Source: Desulfobulbus sp. Tol-SR (GTDB lineage Bacteria > Desulfobacterota > Desulfobulbia > Desulfobulbales > Desulfocapsaceae). From it: a DNA stretch of 33,885 bases. Under the pieces are notes generated by a model. The model was not told where the DNA came from. It did not search any database and worked only from the letters and a program-made list of their open reading frames with translations. The stretch's first letter is position 1, and each line of letters opens with the position of its first letter. Shown here in pieces: positions 1-8,520 of this stretch. The position numbers were made by a program, and so were the translations under genes. The stretch is taken from positions 1 to 33,885 of the forward strand of contig JROS01000025.1 of NCBI GenBank assembly GCA_000769715.1. The letters are read 5' to 3'.

Positions 1-231
1 GCCGCCGCCCCCCCCCGGCCGACGGCGCCTCCGTCGGGATTGGCGACCGGATGTCCCCCGCTGCACGGAATACAACCGTATTGATTGACTTACCGGTGCC
101 GGATCGTTACTGATAGATATATATTGCCCACCGCGTTTTCCGGGCGGTCGTTGCGCCATTGCCGCCCCTCGCCGCCCGGACTGTTTTCGTAACGGCCGAC
201 GAACCCAGGTCTATTCCGTGGGGCTAACCGT
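1..231. other. Upstream non-coding region, no gene recognised
   Basis: This GC-rich lead-in to the first gene has no open frame I can assign. A TTGACT at 85-90 followed at 17 nt by TACTGA (108-113) could be a weak sigma70 promoter, but the -10 match is poor and I do not claim it. The region just before the first start codon has only a loose purine stretch as ribosome binding site. Confidence 0.4.
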
Positions 232-2742
232 ATGCAGCTCAACACCCTCTTCAAGTACTGGACCTACCGCCTGTTCGCCCCGGGCGTCGTCCTGCGCGAG
301 ACCTATGAGGCCTTTCGCGAACTGCTGGTCTTCGACAATCGCAGCCACGAGCTCATGGCCGATCTGGAGGCCCTCTATTATCAAGGGATCAAAGAAGATT
401 TCTGCCGAATCAGTCACCGCTACGATCACCTGTCGGACAGCGTCAACGGCATGGTCACCTGCCTCGAACGGATGGCCCCCGGCTCCTTCGTCACGCTGCG
501 CGAGTATTACCGGAAATTCGATTTCTACGGCCGATTCCAGCTCGCCCCGCCGGCCGTCCGCTTCGGCCCGCCGTTTGCCCTGCCGCTCGACGAGCCGACC
601 GCGCATAAGCCGGACATGGTCGGGGCCAAGACCGCCAACCTGGCCGCCATCGCCGCCATCCTCCACCTGCCGATCCCTGTCGGCTTTGTCATTTCCGTCA
701 ACAGCTTCAATTACCTGCTCGAATACAATGACCTGCGCGGCCTGATCAACGCCTTGTTGGCCGAGATCGATCCCACCGTCCCCGACTCCCTCGTCGATAT
801 TTCCAGCCGGCTGATAGAGCTGATCACCGCCGCCGAGGTCCCGCCCGCCGTCAACGAGGCGATCTTCGCCGCCCAGGCCGCCGCCTTCGCCGGGCGGGAA
901 GACAGCATCAGAATGGTCGTGCGCAGCAGCGCGGTGGGCGAGGACAGCGAATTCTCCTTCGCCGGCCAGTACTCGACCGCTCTCGACGTCCGCCGCGAAG
1001 ACCTGATCAGCGCCTATCTCGCGGTGTTAGCGAGCAAGTACCAGCCCGAGGCCTTGACCTATCGCATCCATACCGGACTCGGCGACGAGGAGACGCCGAT
1101 GGCGGTCATGGTGCTGGAGATGGTCGACGCGACCGCCAGCGGTGTCGTCTACACGGTCGGCCCGACCCGTCCCGATGCCGATCAGGTCCATATTCACACG
1201 GTGCGGGGCCTGGGGGAAGGCCTGGTGAGCGGGCGGCTGATCCCGGCAATCCAGGTGGTCGACCGCAACGAGCTGACGGTCCGGCCCCCGGTCACCGACG
1301 ACGGCCAGATCGATCCCGGCCCGCCACCGGTCCTGAGCCTTGAACAGGCCATCAGCCTTGCCGCCCGCGCCCTCGAGATCGAACGGCACTTCGGCAGTCC
1401 CCAGGATATCGAGTGGGTGATGCAGGACAACGGTGAGCTCTTTTTCCTCCAGAGCCGCCCGTTATCAACCCGCCCCCTGCCGCCGCAGGCGGCCGCCACC
1501 GAAGCCCCGGCGGACAGCCGTGACGGCGGCTGCCAGCCCCTGCTGCGGGGCGGCACCACGGCGGCGGCGGGACAGGCCAGCGGCCCGGCCTATTGTGTCG
1601 ATCGCGAGCATCCGGTCGAACAGGTCCCGGCCGGTTCCATCCTCGTGATCCGGGAGGCGCGCCCCTCCTACGTCCAGGTCATAAACCGGGTGGCCGGGGT
1701 GCTGGCCGAACTCGGCAGTGTCGCCGGTCACTTCGCCACGATCTGCCGGGAATTCGAGGTGCCGCTGCTGTGCGGCCTCGGCGCCGGGGTCCAGACCATC
1801 CGGCACGGTCAGACCATCACCATGCAGGCCGCGGAGCGGCAGGTGTTCGACGGCGCCACCCTCTCGACCCGTCCCGCCGTGCCTCTCTATCGCAGCCAGC
1901 GCCATCTCCCCTATTTCCGCAAACTGCGTCGACTGCTCGATACCATCACCCCCCTGCACCTGACCGATCCCCGGGCCGGCAATTTCGTCCCCGAGGAATG
2001 CCGTTCCTTCCACGACATGATCCGCTTCTGTCACGAGCAGGCGGTGAGAACCATGTTTTCCCTCGGCGACCGGCTCGGCCAGCCTGCCCGCCATCGCAAG
2101 AAAATCCTGTCCGACCTGCCGTTCGATATCTTCGTCGTCGATGTCGGCGGCGGCCTGCAGGCCACCGTCCCGACGGGAGAGCCGATCCGGATCGAGCAGA
2201 TCGGCTCGGCACCCTTCCTCGCCCTGTGGGCCGGGATGACCCATACTTCGGTGCGCTGGCACGACCTGCCGCATTTCGACTGGCGCCAGTTCAGCGAAAC
2301 GACCCTGGCCGACGGCATATCGACGGTTGATTCGCCGGAGTATGCCAGTTATGCTGTGATCGGAGGAGATTATGTCAACCTGATCATGCGCTTCGGCTAC
2401 CATTTCACCCTGATCGACGCCCTGTGCGGCGACAACAGCGCCAACAACTACTGCCAGTTCCGCTTTGCCGGCGGCGGCGGGGAGTTCTCGGGGCGCCTGC
2501 TGCGGCTGCAACTGATCTCGACCGTGCTGCAGCAGGCCGGCTTCGAGATCGAGACCCGCGGCGACCTGCTCGACGCCAGGATCTCCGCCCTCCCGGCCGC
2601 CGACATGGAGGCGCCGTTGCTGACCCTCGGGCGACTGCTCGGGGCGACCCGGCTGATGGATATGACGCTGCATGACCTCGACGACGTCCAGCGCTATATA
2701 AAGACCTTCCTCGCCGAATCTCCCGCGGGTTTGCCGTCATGA
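232..2742 (+). CDS. PPDK/PEP-synthase-like phosphotransferase without PEP barrel
   Basis: An 836-residue protein with the first two modules of pyruvate phosphate dikinase/PEP synthase. The ATP-grasp (PEP/pyruvate-binding) domain spans roughly residues 125-412, with GAKTANLA near 131, RSSAVGEDS near 231 and the closing block DIEWVMQDNGELFFLQSRPL at 392-411. The swivelling phosphohistidine domain spans about 440-545, with probable catalytic His500 in GSVAGHFATICREFEVP. The remaining ~290 residues do not show the TIM-barrel motifs of PPDK. They carry GGDYVNLIMRFGYHF and a glycine-rich CQFRFAGGGGEF stretch that I do not recognise. An N-terminal ~120-residue helical segment precedes the ATP-grasp part. 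By family logic ATP would phosphorylate His500, and the phosphate would go to an acceptor bound by the novel C-terminus; that acceptor is unknown. The next gene overlaps by ATGA, so the two products are probably made in step. Confidence 0.8.
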   Translation: MQLNTLFKYWTYRLFAPGVVLRETYEAFRELLVFDNRSHELMADLEALYYQGIKEDFCRISHRYDHLSDSVNGMVTCLERMAPGSFVTLREYYRKFDFYGRFQLAPPAVRFGPPFALPLDEPTAHKPDMVGAKTANLAAIAAILHLPIPVGFVISVNSFNYLLEYNDLRGLINALLAEIDPTVPDSLVDISSRLIELITAAEVPPAVNEAIFAAQAAAFAGREDSIRMVVRSSAVGEDSEFSFAGQYSTALDVRREDLISAYLAVLASKYQPEALTYRIHTGLGDEETPMAVMVLEMVDATASGVVYTVGPTRPDADQVHIHTVRGLGEGLVSGRLIPAIQVVDRNELTVRPPVTDDGQIDPGPPPVLSLEQAISLAARALEIERHFGSPQDIEWVMQDNGELFFLQSRPLSTRPLPPQAAATEAPADSRDGGCQPLLRGGTTAAAGQASGPAYCVDREHPVEQVPAGSILVIREARPSYVQVINRVAGVLAELGSVAGHFATICREFEVPLLCGLGAGVQTIRHGQTITMQAAERQVFDGATLSTRPAVPLYRSQRHLPYFRKLRRLLDTITPLHLTDPRAGNFVPEECRSFHDMIRFCHEQAVRTMFSLGDRLGQPARHRKKILSDLPFDIFVVDVGGGLQATVPTGEPIRIEQIGSAPFLALWAGMTHTSVRWHDLPHFDWRQFSETTLADGISTVDSPEYASYAVIGGDYVNLIMRFGYHFTLIDALCGDNSANNYCQFRFAGGGGEFSGRLLRLQLISTVLQQAGFEIETRGDLLDARISALPAADMEAPLLTLGRLLGATRLMDMTLHDLDDVQRYIKTFLAESPAGLPS

Positions 2743-3788
2743 CCTACAGCGTAACCTGGCTGACCAGCCAACTGGCCTGCGGCTCGGCCCCGATGTCCTA
2801 CGACGACCTCGACCTCATCAAGGGACAGGGGATCAACGCCATCGTCAATCTGTGCGGCGAATTCTGCGACCTGCACGAGATCGAGAAACAATCCGGTTTC
2901 GAGGTCTACTACCTGCCGATCCCGGATGAAAGCGCTCCCGACATGGAGCTGATGGAAAAGGCCCTGGACTGGCTGGACGAGGCCCTCTACCTGCAGAAAA
3001 AGGTCCTGGTCCACTGCCGTCATGGCCTCGGCCGCACCGGCACCTTCGTCTCCGCCTATCTCCTGCGGCGCGGCTTCGGCCTCAGACTGACCGAAAAGAA
3101 GCTGAAAAAGGCGCGCATCAGTCCAGGGAACTTCAGCCAGTGGCGGCTGTTGCGCCGGTATGGGAAACAGAAGGGGCAGCTCAAGGCCAGTGAGCCGCGG
3201 CTGGAAAATAAGACGACGGTCGACCTGAAGCCGTTTCTGCGGGAGGTCGAAGCGATTCTCGAGGAAGCCGATGCGGCGGCCGTGGCGGCCGGCAGCGATC
3301 CCAACAATGATGCCGCCGCTGCCTGCTGCTGCCACGGCGGATTCGAGGTGGACCTGATCGAGGCGGTGTATCTGAGTCAGTCGCTGAACCGGCAACTCGA
3401 CCGTGACCAGCGCATGGCGGCGATCGAACGGGCGCTGGCAGCATCCTCCCGGATCCGGGAAGACCGGGTGGAAACGGGCCGCAATCGGGAGGAGGCCGCG
3501 GGGAGGGTATCATCTGCCGGAACCATTCCCTGTCCGCTGCAGGTGGATGGCGTCTGCACCCTTTTTGCCCAGCGCCCCCTCAGGTGCCGGACCGGGCTGG
3601 ACAGCGGTACCCGGAAGCGGCTGCAGGAAGCGATCCACAAGGCTTCCCGGGAAATTTTTCTCGCCCTGACCGGATCGTTCTCTCCGGCCGCCAACCTGCA
3701 ATTCTCCATAGCCGACACGGTTTCAGGCCGCTTTGTCCAGCAGTATTTCCAGGCGATCCTCAACGGATCGTCCAGGTCGGAGAGATGA
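2739..3788 (+). CDS. Dual-specificity phosphatase fused to YkgJ-like Cys domain
   Basis: A 349-residue protein starting at an ATG that overlaps the previous stop (ATGA), implying translational coupling. Residues 1-150 are a cysteine phosphatase of the DSP/PTP class. The P-loop is HCRHGLGRTG, with nucleophile Cys93 and Arg99, and Asp64 in IPDESAPD is a plausible general acid. After a linker, residues ~190-345 resemble the YkgJ zinc/iron-chelating family: a cysteine cluster (Cys196-198, CCCHGG) followed by CPLQVDGVCTLFAQRPLRCR at about 255-274. The first cluster is a variant of the usual CxxCxxCC. The partner is a histidine phosphotransferase, so this protein may remove the phosphate that the partner adds, or sense metal or redox state. 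Both roles are inferred. I know of no characterised protein with this fusion. Confidence 0.78.
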   Translation: MTYSVTWLTSQLACGSAPMSYDDLDLIKGQGINAIVNLCGEFCDLHEIEKQSGFEVYYLPIPDESAPDMELMEKALDWLDEALYLQKKVLVHCRHGLGRTGTFVSAYLLRRGFGLRLTEKKLKKARISPGNFSQWRLLRRYGKQKGQLKASEPRLENKTTVDLKPFLREVEAILEEADAAAVAAGSDPNNDAAAACCCHGGFEVDLIEAVYLSQSLNRQLDRDQRMAAIERALAASSRIREDRVETGRNREEAAGRVSSAGTIPCPLQVDGVCTLFAQRPLRCRTGLDSGTRKRLQEAIHKASREIFLALTGSFSPAANLQFSIADTVSGRFVQQYFQAILNGSSRSER

Positions 3789-3833
3789 AAATCGCCCTGC
3801 ATTGCCGATGGCCACGGACTGCAATCCACGACA

Positions 3834-4937
3834 TTATTTCACCAGCAGGACCTGGCCGGGATAGATCTGACTGTTGACGTCGAGGCCGTTCACCTGGCGA
3901 AGGTAGTCGATTTTGAGATGATAATTCAGGCTGATCCTGTACAGATTCTCGCCTTTTTCGACCACATGGTAGGCCGGTTCAGGTGATGGTGCGACTTCGT
4001 CTTCCACTGCTGCCGGGGTGCCTTTCAATGAACTGGAACCATCACCGGACTCTGAATGTAACGCTGAATCCCCCTGCTCTTTGCTTTCCAGTCGTTCCAC
4101 CAATTTTTCAACTTTCCCCATCTCCGGAATCGTATTTTTAACGTTATTCAGATCATATCGAATACCATCGATTTTACCTGCAACATCGGTCATGGATACA
4201 TTTGCCGAATGCAACGATTTCAATTGTGATTCTATCAATGCCAGCTTTTCGGCCATCTGTTCGATTCGTAGTCCATCAATTTCTTCCTGCCTGCTGGTCA
4301 TGGACATGTAATACAGCAACAGACCCACACCAATACATACGATGCCGATAACGGCATATTTTTCAATCTGGATTGATCCGGTTGCTTCCGCGGTCTCTTT
4401 GGGTTCGACGTAATCCTGTTGCCATTCCGGGGCCAGAACGCCGGCAATCAACCTGATATTTTTCTCAGATATTTCAGTAAATTCAACTGCCACGGCAAAG
4501 GGAAATTGCTGCTCCCCGCCTCGTTTCAACAGAAATGTCCTGACAACTGATCCTTCAGCCGTAACAACATCGTTGCAATCGGGTATCTCAACGACAATAC
4601 GGATCGAATCACGTGGTTCCGGTTGCTCGGCAAGGCAGAGAAGGGCGCCGCCACGGCTGATATTGCTCACCTTCCCTCGCAATGTTTTATTGTTTCTGAA
4701 AACAATAACAGGCCAGGTGACGGCAGCTCGTGGTTGTTTGCGTCGAAGAAATGAGCGTCGATTGATCATTTTTGAAAATCGCATGGTCGTGGCGGTCAAT
4801 CTCCCTCCATATCGTTGGCTGTTCCGAAGATCATCTTCAATCATAACTCTCCCTGATAGCATATCGGGGCTGATTTTATCAAGGCGCAACACCCTGGTGC
4901 CGCTACCGGGCAGGGTGGTGTCAGCGGTAACGTTCAT
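3834..4937 (-). CDS. PilZ - transmembrane - coiled coil - LysM protein
   Basis: A 367-residue protein with a cytoplasmic c-di-GMP receptor end and an envelope-binding end. A PilZ domain covers about residues 60-175, with both ligand motifs intact: RKQPR (RxxxR, Arg66-Arg70) and NISRGG ((D/N)xSxxG, 92-97). One hydrophobic helix lies at ~194-212 (YAVIGIVCIGVGLLLYY), then a heptad-like region at ~215-290, an acidic Ser/Pro-rich linker, and a C-terminal LysM at ~323-367 (YHVVEKGENLYRISLNY, ending GQVLLVK). With the N-terminus inside, LysM would reach periplasmic peptidoglycan. The start is an ATG with GGGGGA upstream. It is the last gene of a minus-strand operon, 13 nt after the permease. Its DNA is visibly richer in A+T than both neighbours, so it may have been acquired separately. 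Confidence 0.82.
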   Translation of the reverse strand: MNVTADTTLPGSGTRVLRLDKISPDMLSGRVMIEDDLRNSQRYGGRLTATTMRFSKMINRRSFLRRKQPRAAVTWPVIVFRNNKTLRGKVSNISRGGALLCLAEQPEPRDSIRIVVEIPDCNDVVTAEGSVVRTFLLKRGGEQQFPFAVAVEFTEISEKNIRLIAGVLAPEWQQDYVEPKETAEATGSIQIEKYAVIGIVCIGVGLLLYYMSMTSRQEEIDGLRIEQMAEKLALIESQLKSLHSANVSMTDVAGKIDGIRYDLNNVKNTIPEMGKVEKLVERLESKEQGDSALHSESGDGSSSLKGTPAAVEDEVAPSPEPAYHVVEKGENLYRISLNYHLKIDYLRQVNGLDVNSQIYPGQVLLVK

Positions 4938-4950
4938 CTCCCCCGATCAT

Positions 4951-6198
4951 TCACCCGGCAACCGCAATCCACCCGGCCAGGATCGTCAGGCTGGCCAGCG
5001 TCACCGGGATGCCGATTCTGGCGTGTTCCGCGAACGAGACCACCACCCCTTCGGCCAGCGCCTGCTCGACCACGATGAGATTGGCGATCGAGCCGAGGAG
5101 GATGAAGTTGCCGGCGAAGGTGCTGGATACGGCCAGGACATACCACAGGTGCTGATCGGCGGGGTCGAGGAACTGGATCAGCAGCATCACCGCCGGAACG
5201 TTGCTGAAGATGTTGCTGAGCACCGCCGAGATGACGGCCAGGGTCAACGGTTCGCTGAAATGGATGCCGAGTCCCTGCAGCCCGGCCATCACCTGTCCCG
5301 GCAGATCGCCGGCGGACACGCCATGGACGACGATGAACAGGGCACAGAACAGGGTGATCAGGTGCCAGTCGACCAGACCGAGGATCCGCCGGGTGTCGTA
5401 GCGGCGACTGCAGAGGAGCAGGCCGGCGAGGCCGATGGCCGAGACCTCGCGCGGCACCGGGGTGAAGAACAGGGCGATGAGGGCGCCGATCGCCACCAGG
5501 CCCCTGGCGGTCTGGTGCCGGTTGAACTCCGGCCAGGAAGTCCGGCGATTGAGGCAGGCGGTCGCACTCTCGGCCCCGGCGACGAAACGGCGGCGATAGA
5601 ACAGCACCAGCAGCAGGTAGCCGGCGGCCAGGGCGAGCAGCGCCGGCGGCAGGCACCAGATGAAGAAGGCGTTGAAATCAAGGCCGGCGCTCTGGCCGAT
5701 CAGCATGTTCTGGGGGTTGCCGATGATGGTGGCGGCCGAGCCGATGTTGCTGGCCAGAGCCAGTCCGAGCAGGAAGGGGACGGGGTTGAGCCGGGCTGCA
5801 ACCAGGCCGTGGATCAGTACCGGGGTGAAGGCCAGGCACACGATATCGTTGGCCAGCAGGGCCGACAGGGCGGCGGCCAGCAGCATCGACACCGCCAGGA
5901 ACAGCCGGGGCCGGTTCAGCAGCGGGATGATCCGGCGCGCCGACCAGGCGTAGAAGCCGCCAAGGCGAAGCTGGGCCGAGATCACCATCAGCGAATAGAG
6001 CAGCAGGATGGTCGGGATGTCGATGGCGGCGAAGGCCTCGGTGGCGGTCATCACCCCGCCGACCACCATGGCGATGGCGCCGAGCAGGGCGATGCCGGTG
6101 CGGTCGATGGCCAGTCCCGGCAGACGGCCGCAGGCGATGCCGAGGTACGTCAGGGAGAAGAGGATGCCCGCGGTCATCGCTGTGGATAATCCCGACAT
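4951..6198 (-). CDS. ArsB/NhaD/SLC13-type anion permease
   Basis: A 415-residue polytopic membrane protein with about 11-12 hydrophobic segments. The re-entrant signature SNIGSAATIIGNPQNMLIG near residue 150, and a second half-repeat copy around SNIFSNVPAVMLL near 325, are typical of the ion transporter superfamily that includes ArsB, NhaD and citrate/dicarboxylate carriers. Substrate cannot be read from sequence; no ars genes lie nearby, so arsenite export is not specially supported. The ribosome site is AAGGA about a dozen nt upstream of the ATG, which is long. An internal ATG at codon 8 is an alternative. It begins 15 nt after the EamA gene and precedes the PilZ-LysM gene, so the three are probably co-transcribed. 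Confidence 0.75.
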   Translation of the reverse strand: MSGLSTAMTAGILFSLTYLGIACGRLPGLAIDRTGIALLGAIAMVVGGVMTATEAFAAIDIPTILLLYSLMVISAQLRLGGFYAWSARRIIPLLNRPRLFLAVSMLLAAALSALLANDIVCLAFTPVLIHGLVAARLNPVPFLLGLALASNIGSAATIIGNPQNMLIGQSAGLDFNAFFIWCLPPALLALAAGYLLLVLFYRRRFVAGAESATACLNRRTSWPEFNRHQTARGLVAIGALIALFFTPVPREVSAIGLAGLLLCSRRYDTRRILGLVDWHLITLFCALFIVVHGVSAGDLPGQVMAGLQGLGIHFSEPLTLAVISAVLSNIFSNVPAVMLLIQFLDPADQHLWYVLAVSSTFAGNFILLGSIANLIVVEQALAEGVVVSFAEHARIGIPVTLASLTILAGWIAVAG

Positions 6199-6213
6199 AA
6201 GATGAAAACGTCC

Positions 6214-7119
6214 TTATTCCCCATGGCCCGCCGGCAGTCCGGTTACCGGTTTTTTCGCCGCCAGCAGGCGACCGAGCAGGGTGCTGCTGCCGAGGATCAG
6301 CAGGCCGCCGACCCAGAAGCGCCAGCCGGCCGGGTCGCCGAGGAAGGTGATGCCGATGATGGCGGTAAAGATCACCTCGCTCGTCATGAACACCCCGCCC
6401 TCCCAGCCGCGGCAATAGAGGAATCCCTGGGTCATCATCAACTGGGCACTGAGGGAGAAGAGAACGATGCCGAGGAGCACCACCACCTCCACCCCCCGAT
6501 CGGGAAGGGTGGGATCGGCCAGATACATCGGGGCGGCGACGGCGGCGCACACCGTGCAGAAGTAGAGATAGATCACCACCGAACCGTTGTCGCGGCGCAG
6601 GCGGTGGACCAGGGTCATCGCCAGGCCGGCGAAGACCCCGCCGAGCAGGGCGATGGCCTGGCCGGCGATGCTGCCGGTCAGCTGAAAATCAAAGAGGATC
6701 CCGGCCCCGACCAGGATCAGGAGCAGACACAGGGCCTCGCAGCGGCTGATCCCCTCCTTCAGCAGGACAAAGGAAAACACGGCGGCGAAGGCCGGATAGG
6801 TGAAGAAGATCACCATCGCCGTCGACACCGGCAGCAACCGGATGGCCATGATCATCGACAGGAAGGCCAGCGCCCCGGCGCCGCCGCGGAAGATCAGCAG
6901 CGGCAGGTTATGGCCCCTGAAGAGATTGCGGCGGCGCCCGAACAGCAGCTGCAGCAGCACCATGCCGCCGAAGGAGCGGTAGAAGGCGATGTCCCAGGTC
7001 GAGTACTCGCTGCCCAGCAGCTTGATGCAGATATTGAGCATCGCGAACAGCAGCGCCGCCGAGAGCATGAAGAGCGGTCCCGCCACCGCGGCGTCGAGAT
7101 GTACCAGTCGTCTGTTCAT
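6214..7119 (-). CDS. EamA/DMT-family transporter
   Basis: A ten-helix drug/metabolite-transporter protein with two EamA repeats of about 140 residues each. The first repeat has FYRSFGG and ends in an EALCLLLILVGAGIL-type helix; the second begins around QAIALLGGVFAGLAMT and ends GGLLILGSSTLLGRLL. Such proteins export amino acids, nucleosides or other small metabolites at the inner membrane; the substrate here is unknown. I chose the ATG at 7119 (301 residues), which has AAGGA about 11 nt upstream, over a TTG ten codons earlier with no visible ribosome site. It is the first gene of the minus-strand operon and is divergent from the glycerophosphodiesterase. Confidence 0.8.
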   Translation of the reverse strand: MNRRLVHLDAAVAGPLFMLSAALLFAMLNICIKLLGSEYSTWDIAFYRSFGGMVLLQLLFGRRRNLFRGHNLPLLIFRGGAGALAFLSMIMAIRLLPVSTAMVIFFTYPAFAAVFSFVLLKEGISRCEALCLLLILVGAGILFDFQLTGSIAGQAIALLGGVFAGLAMTLVHRLRRDNGSVVIYLYFCTVCAAVAAPMYLADPTLPDRGVEVVVLLGIVLFSLSAQLMMTQGFLYCRGWEGGVFMTSEVIFTAIIGITFLGDPAGWRFWVGGLLILGSSTLLGRLLAAKKPVTGLPAGHGE

Positions 7120-7287
7120 CGTACCGTTATTCCTTGACGTTGAGCACAAATGCAGGCCCAGGCCGATGTCGGAGGCAGAGACGGAGCTTCGGCGACATCC
7201 CTGTGTCTTTTACTCCCAAGCAAACGGGATTGACACCAAAAAACACGCGCGTTCTCCGCTCCCCCTGCTTTTCGCCCGGCAATACCC

Positions 7288-7317
7288 TTGACAAGGCACG
7301 GATACGAGGAGTAACTG
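7288..7317 (+). promoter_or_regulatory. Candidate sigma70 promoter for the GDPD gene
   Basis: A perfect TTGACA at 7288-7293 is followed after an 18-nt spacer by TAACTG at 7312-7317. The -35 is ideal but the -10 is poor, so this is tentative. It lies about 85 nt before the phosphodiesterase start, in the divergent gap. Confidence 0.3.
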
Positions 7318-7341
7318 AAAGGACAGCGAGAGACGGATCAA

Positions 7342-7404
7342 ATGAAAAATATCGGCGCCCGTCCTTCCCGTATCGTCAATCCCCTGATGGAACGACAAGC
7401 ATGA
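7342..7404 (+). CDS. Possible 20-codon leader ORF coupled to GDPD
   Basis: An ATG opens a 20-residue frame (begins MKNIGARPSR, ends MERQA). Its stop overlaps the phosphodiesterase start as GCATGA. The overlap is the same kind used for translational coupling in polycistronic genes, and the ribosome site directly before the downstream ATG is weak (GGAACGA), which would make coupling useful. The upstream ORF itself has only a weak purine stretch before its ATG. It may equally be chance. Confidence 0.3.
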   Translation: MKNIGARPSRIVNPLMERQA

Positions 7405-8228
7405 CCTTCTTCGACCGATTTTCCGATGTGCATCTGGTCGGCGCCCATCGCGGCTTCAGGGCCTGCCGCCCGGAAAACACCCTGAGCGCGTTCACCGCCA
7501 GCGTCGGCCGCTGCCATTTCATCGAAACCGATGTCCAGATCTGCCGGGACGGCATCCCGGTGGTATTTCATGACCCGACCCTCAAACGGACCACCAACGC
7601 CGCTTTCATCGCCAACAAACTGGGGATAAAGTCACTGCGGCTCAGCACATGGGACCTCAGCCGGCTCAAGCAGCTCGACATCGGCTCGTGGTTCCTGGCC
7701 GCCGATCCGTTCGGGACCCTGGCCGCCGGCACGCTGGCCGTCGCCGACCTCGAGCCGCTGATGCCGCAACGGATCCTGACGCTGGCGGAACTGCTGGAGT
7801 GGGCGATGCGGCACAAGATGCCGCTCAACATCGAGATCAAGGATCAGCGGCGGACCAGATTCGATCAGCATGTCGCCAGTCTCGTCCTCGATGCCGTCCA
7901 TCGGGCCGGTTCCGCCTCGATGGTGCTGATCTCCTCCTTCAACCATGATTATCTCGTTCAATGCAAGGCCCTGGCCCCGCATATCTCGATCGGCGTCCTC
8001 CAGAATGAGCAGCATCCGCCGGAACTGGTGCAGTATCTGCAAACGATCGGCGCCGCCGCCTACCATCCCGCCGATGCCATCACCAGCAGGGAACTGATCC
8101 GCACCCTGCGTGCCGCCGGTTTCGGGGTCAATGTCTATACGGTGAACGACAGACAACGGCAACGGGAGCTCTTCGACTTCGGGGCCACCGCCATCTTCAC
8201 CGATTTTCCGGAGCTGCCTGTCCGCTGA
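7401..8228 (+). CDS. Glycerophosphodiester phosphodiesterase
   Basis: A 275-residue single-domain GDPD that hydrolyses glycerophosphodiesters to glycerol 3-phosphate and an alcohol. The family catalytic set is present: His16-Arg17 in GAHRGF, metal ligands Glu42 and Asp44 in FIETDVQICRDG, and His57 in VVFHDPTLKRTTN. The later blocks PLNIEIKD and the closing YTVND...GATAIFTDFP also fit. No signal peptide is visible, so it is probably cytoplasmic and acts on lipid-turnover products. An open frame continues far upstream, but homology begins just after the ATG at 7401, so I use that start. The upstream 20-codon ORF overlaps its start codon. Confidence 0.87.
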   Translation: MTFFDRFSDVHLVGAHRGFRACRPENTLSAFTASVGRCHFIETDVQICRDGIPVVFHDPTLKRTTNAAFIANKLGIKSLRLSTWDLSRLKQLDIGSWFLAADPFGTLAAGTLAVADLEPLMPQRILTLAELLEWAMRHKMPLNIEIKDQRRTRFDQHVASLVLDAVHRAGSASMVLISSFNHDYLVQCKALAPHISIGVLQNEQHPPELVQYLQTIGAAAYHPADAITSRELIRTLRAAGFGVNVYTVNDRQRQRELFDFGATAIFTDFPELPVR

Positions 8229-8520
8229 TCGGGCCTCGATCCGCCCCCGACCCCGCTTGCGGCGGCGACACCGTTTTTTCCCATTTTCCGCTGTGAAATT
8301 GGCGGTGACTTTATTATAGTTTCCTCTTCACTGCATGCCGGGTCCAGTAAAAGTGCGGCAGGGCCTGCAGCGGCGCCTCGCCCTCCGCCCTGGCCGGCGG
8401 AATGTGACGGTGGTCAGTGGCCGGACGCGGCCTGGTCACCGTTTTTTTTTATTGCCATGTTCTCTCAATGCCCCGGACATCGTTGCCGGGCATCCAACTC
8501 GTGATTGAAAAGGAAGGAAA
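8229..8520 (+). other. Long glyA leader region
   Basis: This 292-nt gap has no gene. It includes a TTATTATAGT stretch at 8311-8320 that could hold a -10 element but lacks a good -35. A GC-rich fold-prone segment (about 8340-8400) follows, then a hairpin with a T-run (8409-8450) that ends only 70 nt before glyA. That arrangement could be a regulated leader, or simply the terminator of the upstream gene. Confidence 0.4.
8409..8450 (+). terminator. Intrinsic terminator or attenuator before glyA
   Basis: GGTGGTCAG...GGCCG pairs with CGGCCTGGTCACC (two G-T pairs and a two-base bulge) around the loop GACG, directly followed by nine T residues at 8442-8450. It lies 180 nt after the phosphodiesterase stop and 70 nt before the glyA start, so it may act as an attenuator in the glyA leader. 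Confidence 0.6.

Noticed and set aside
4573-6189. 538-codon plus-strand frame rich in Gly, Gln, Arg and Asp
   Set aside because: It lies opposite the permease and PilZ genes, has the composition of a shadow frame and no domain.
4951-6198. Arsenite efflux (ArsB) as a specific call for the permease
   Set aside because: The fold is shared by NhaD, citrate and sulfate carriers, and no arsR/arsC-like genes are nearby.
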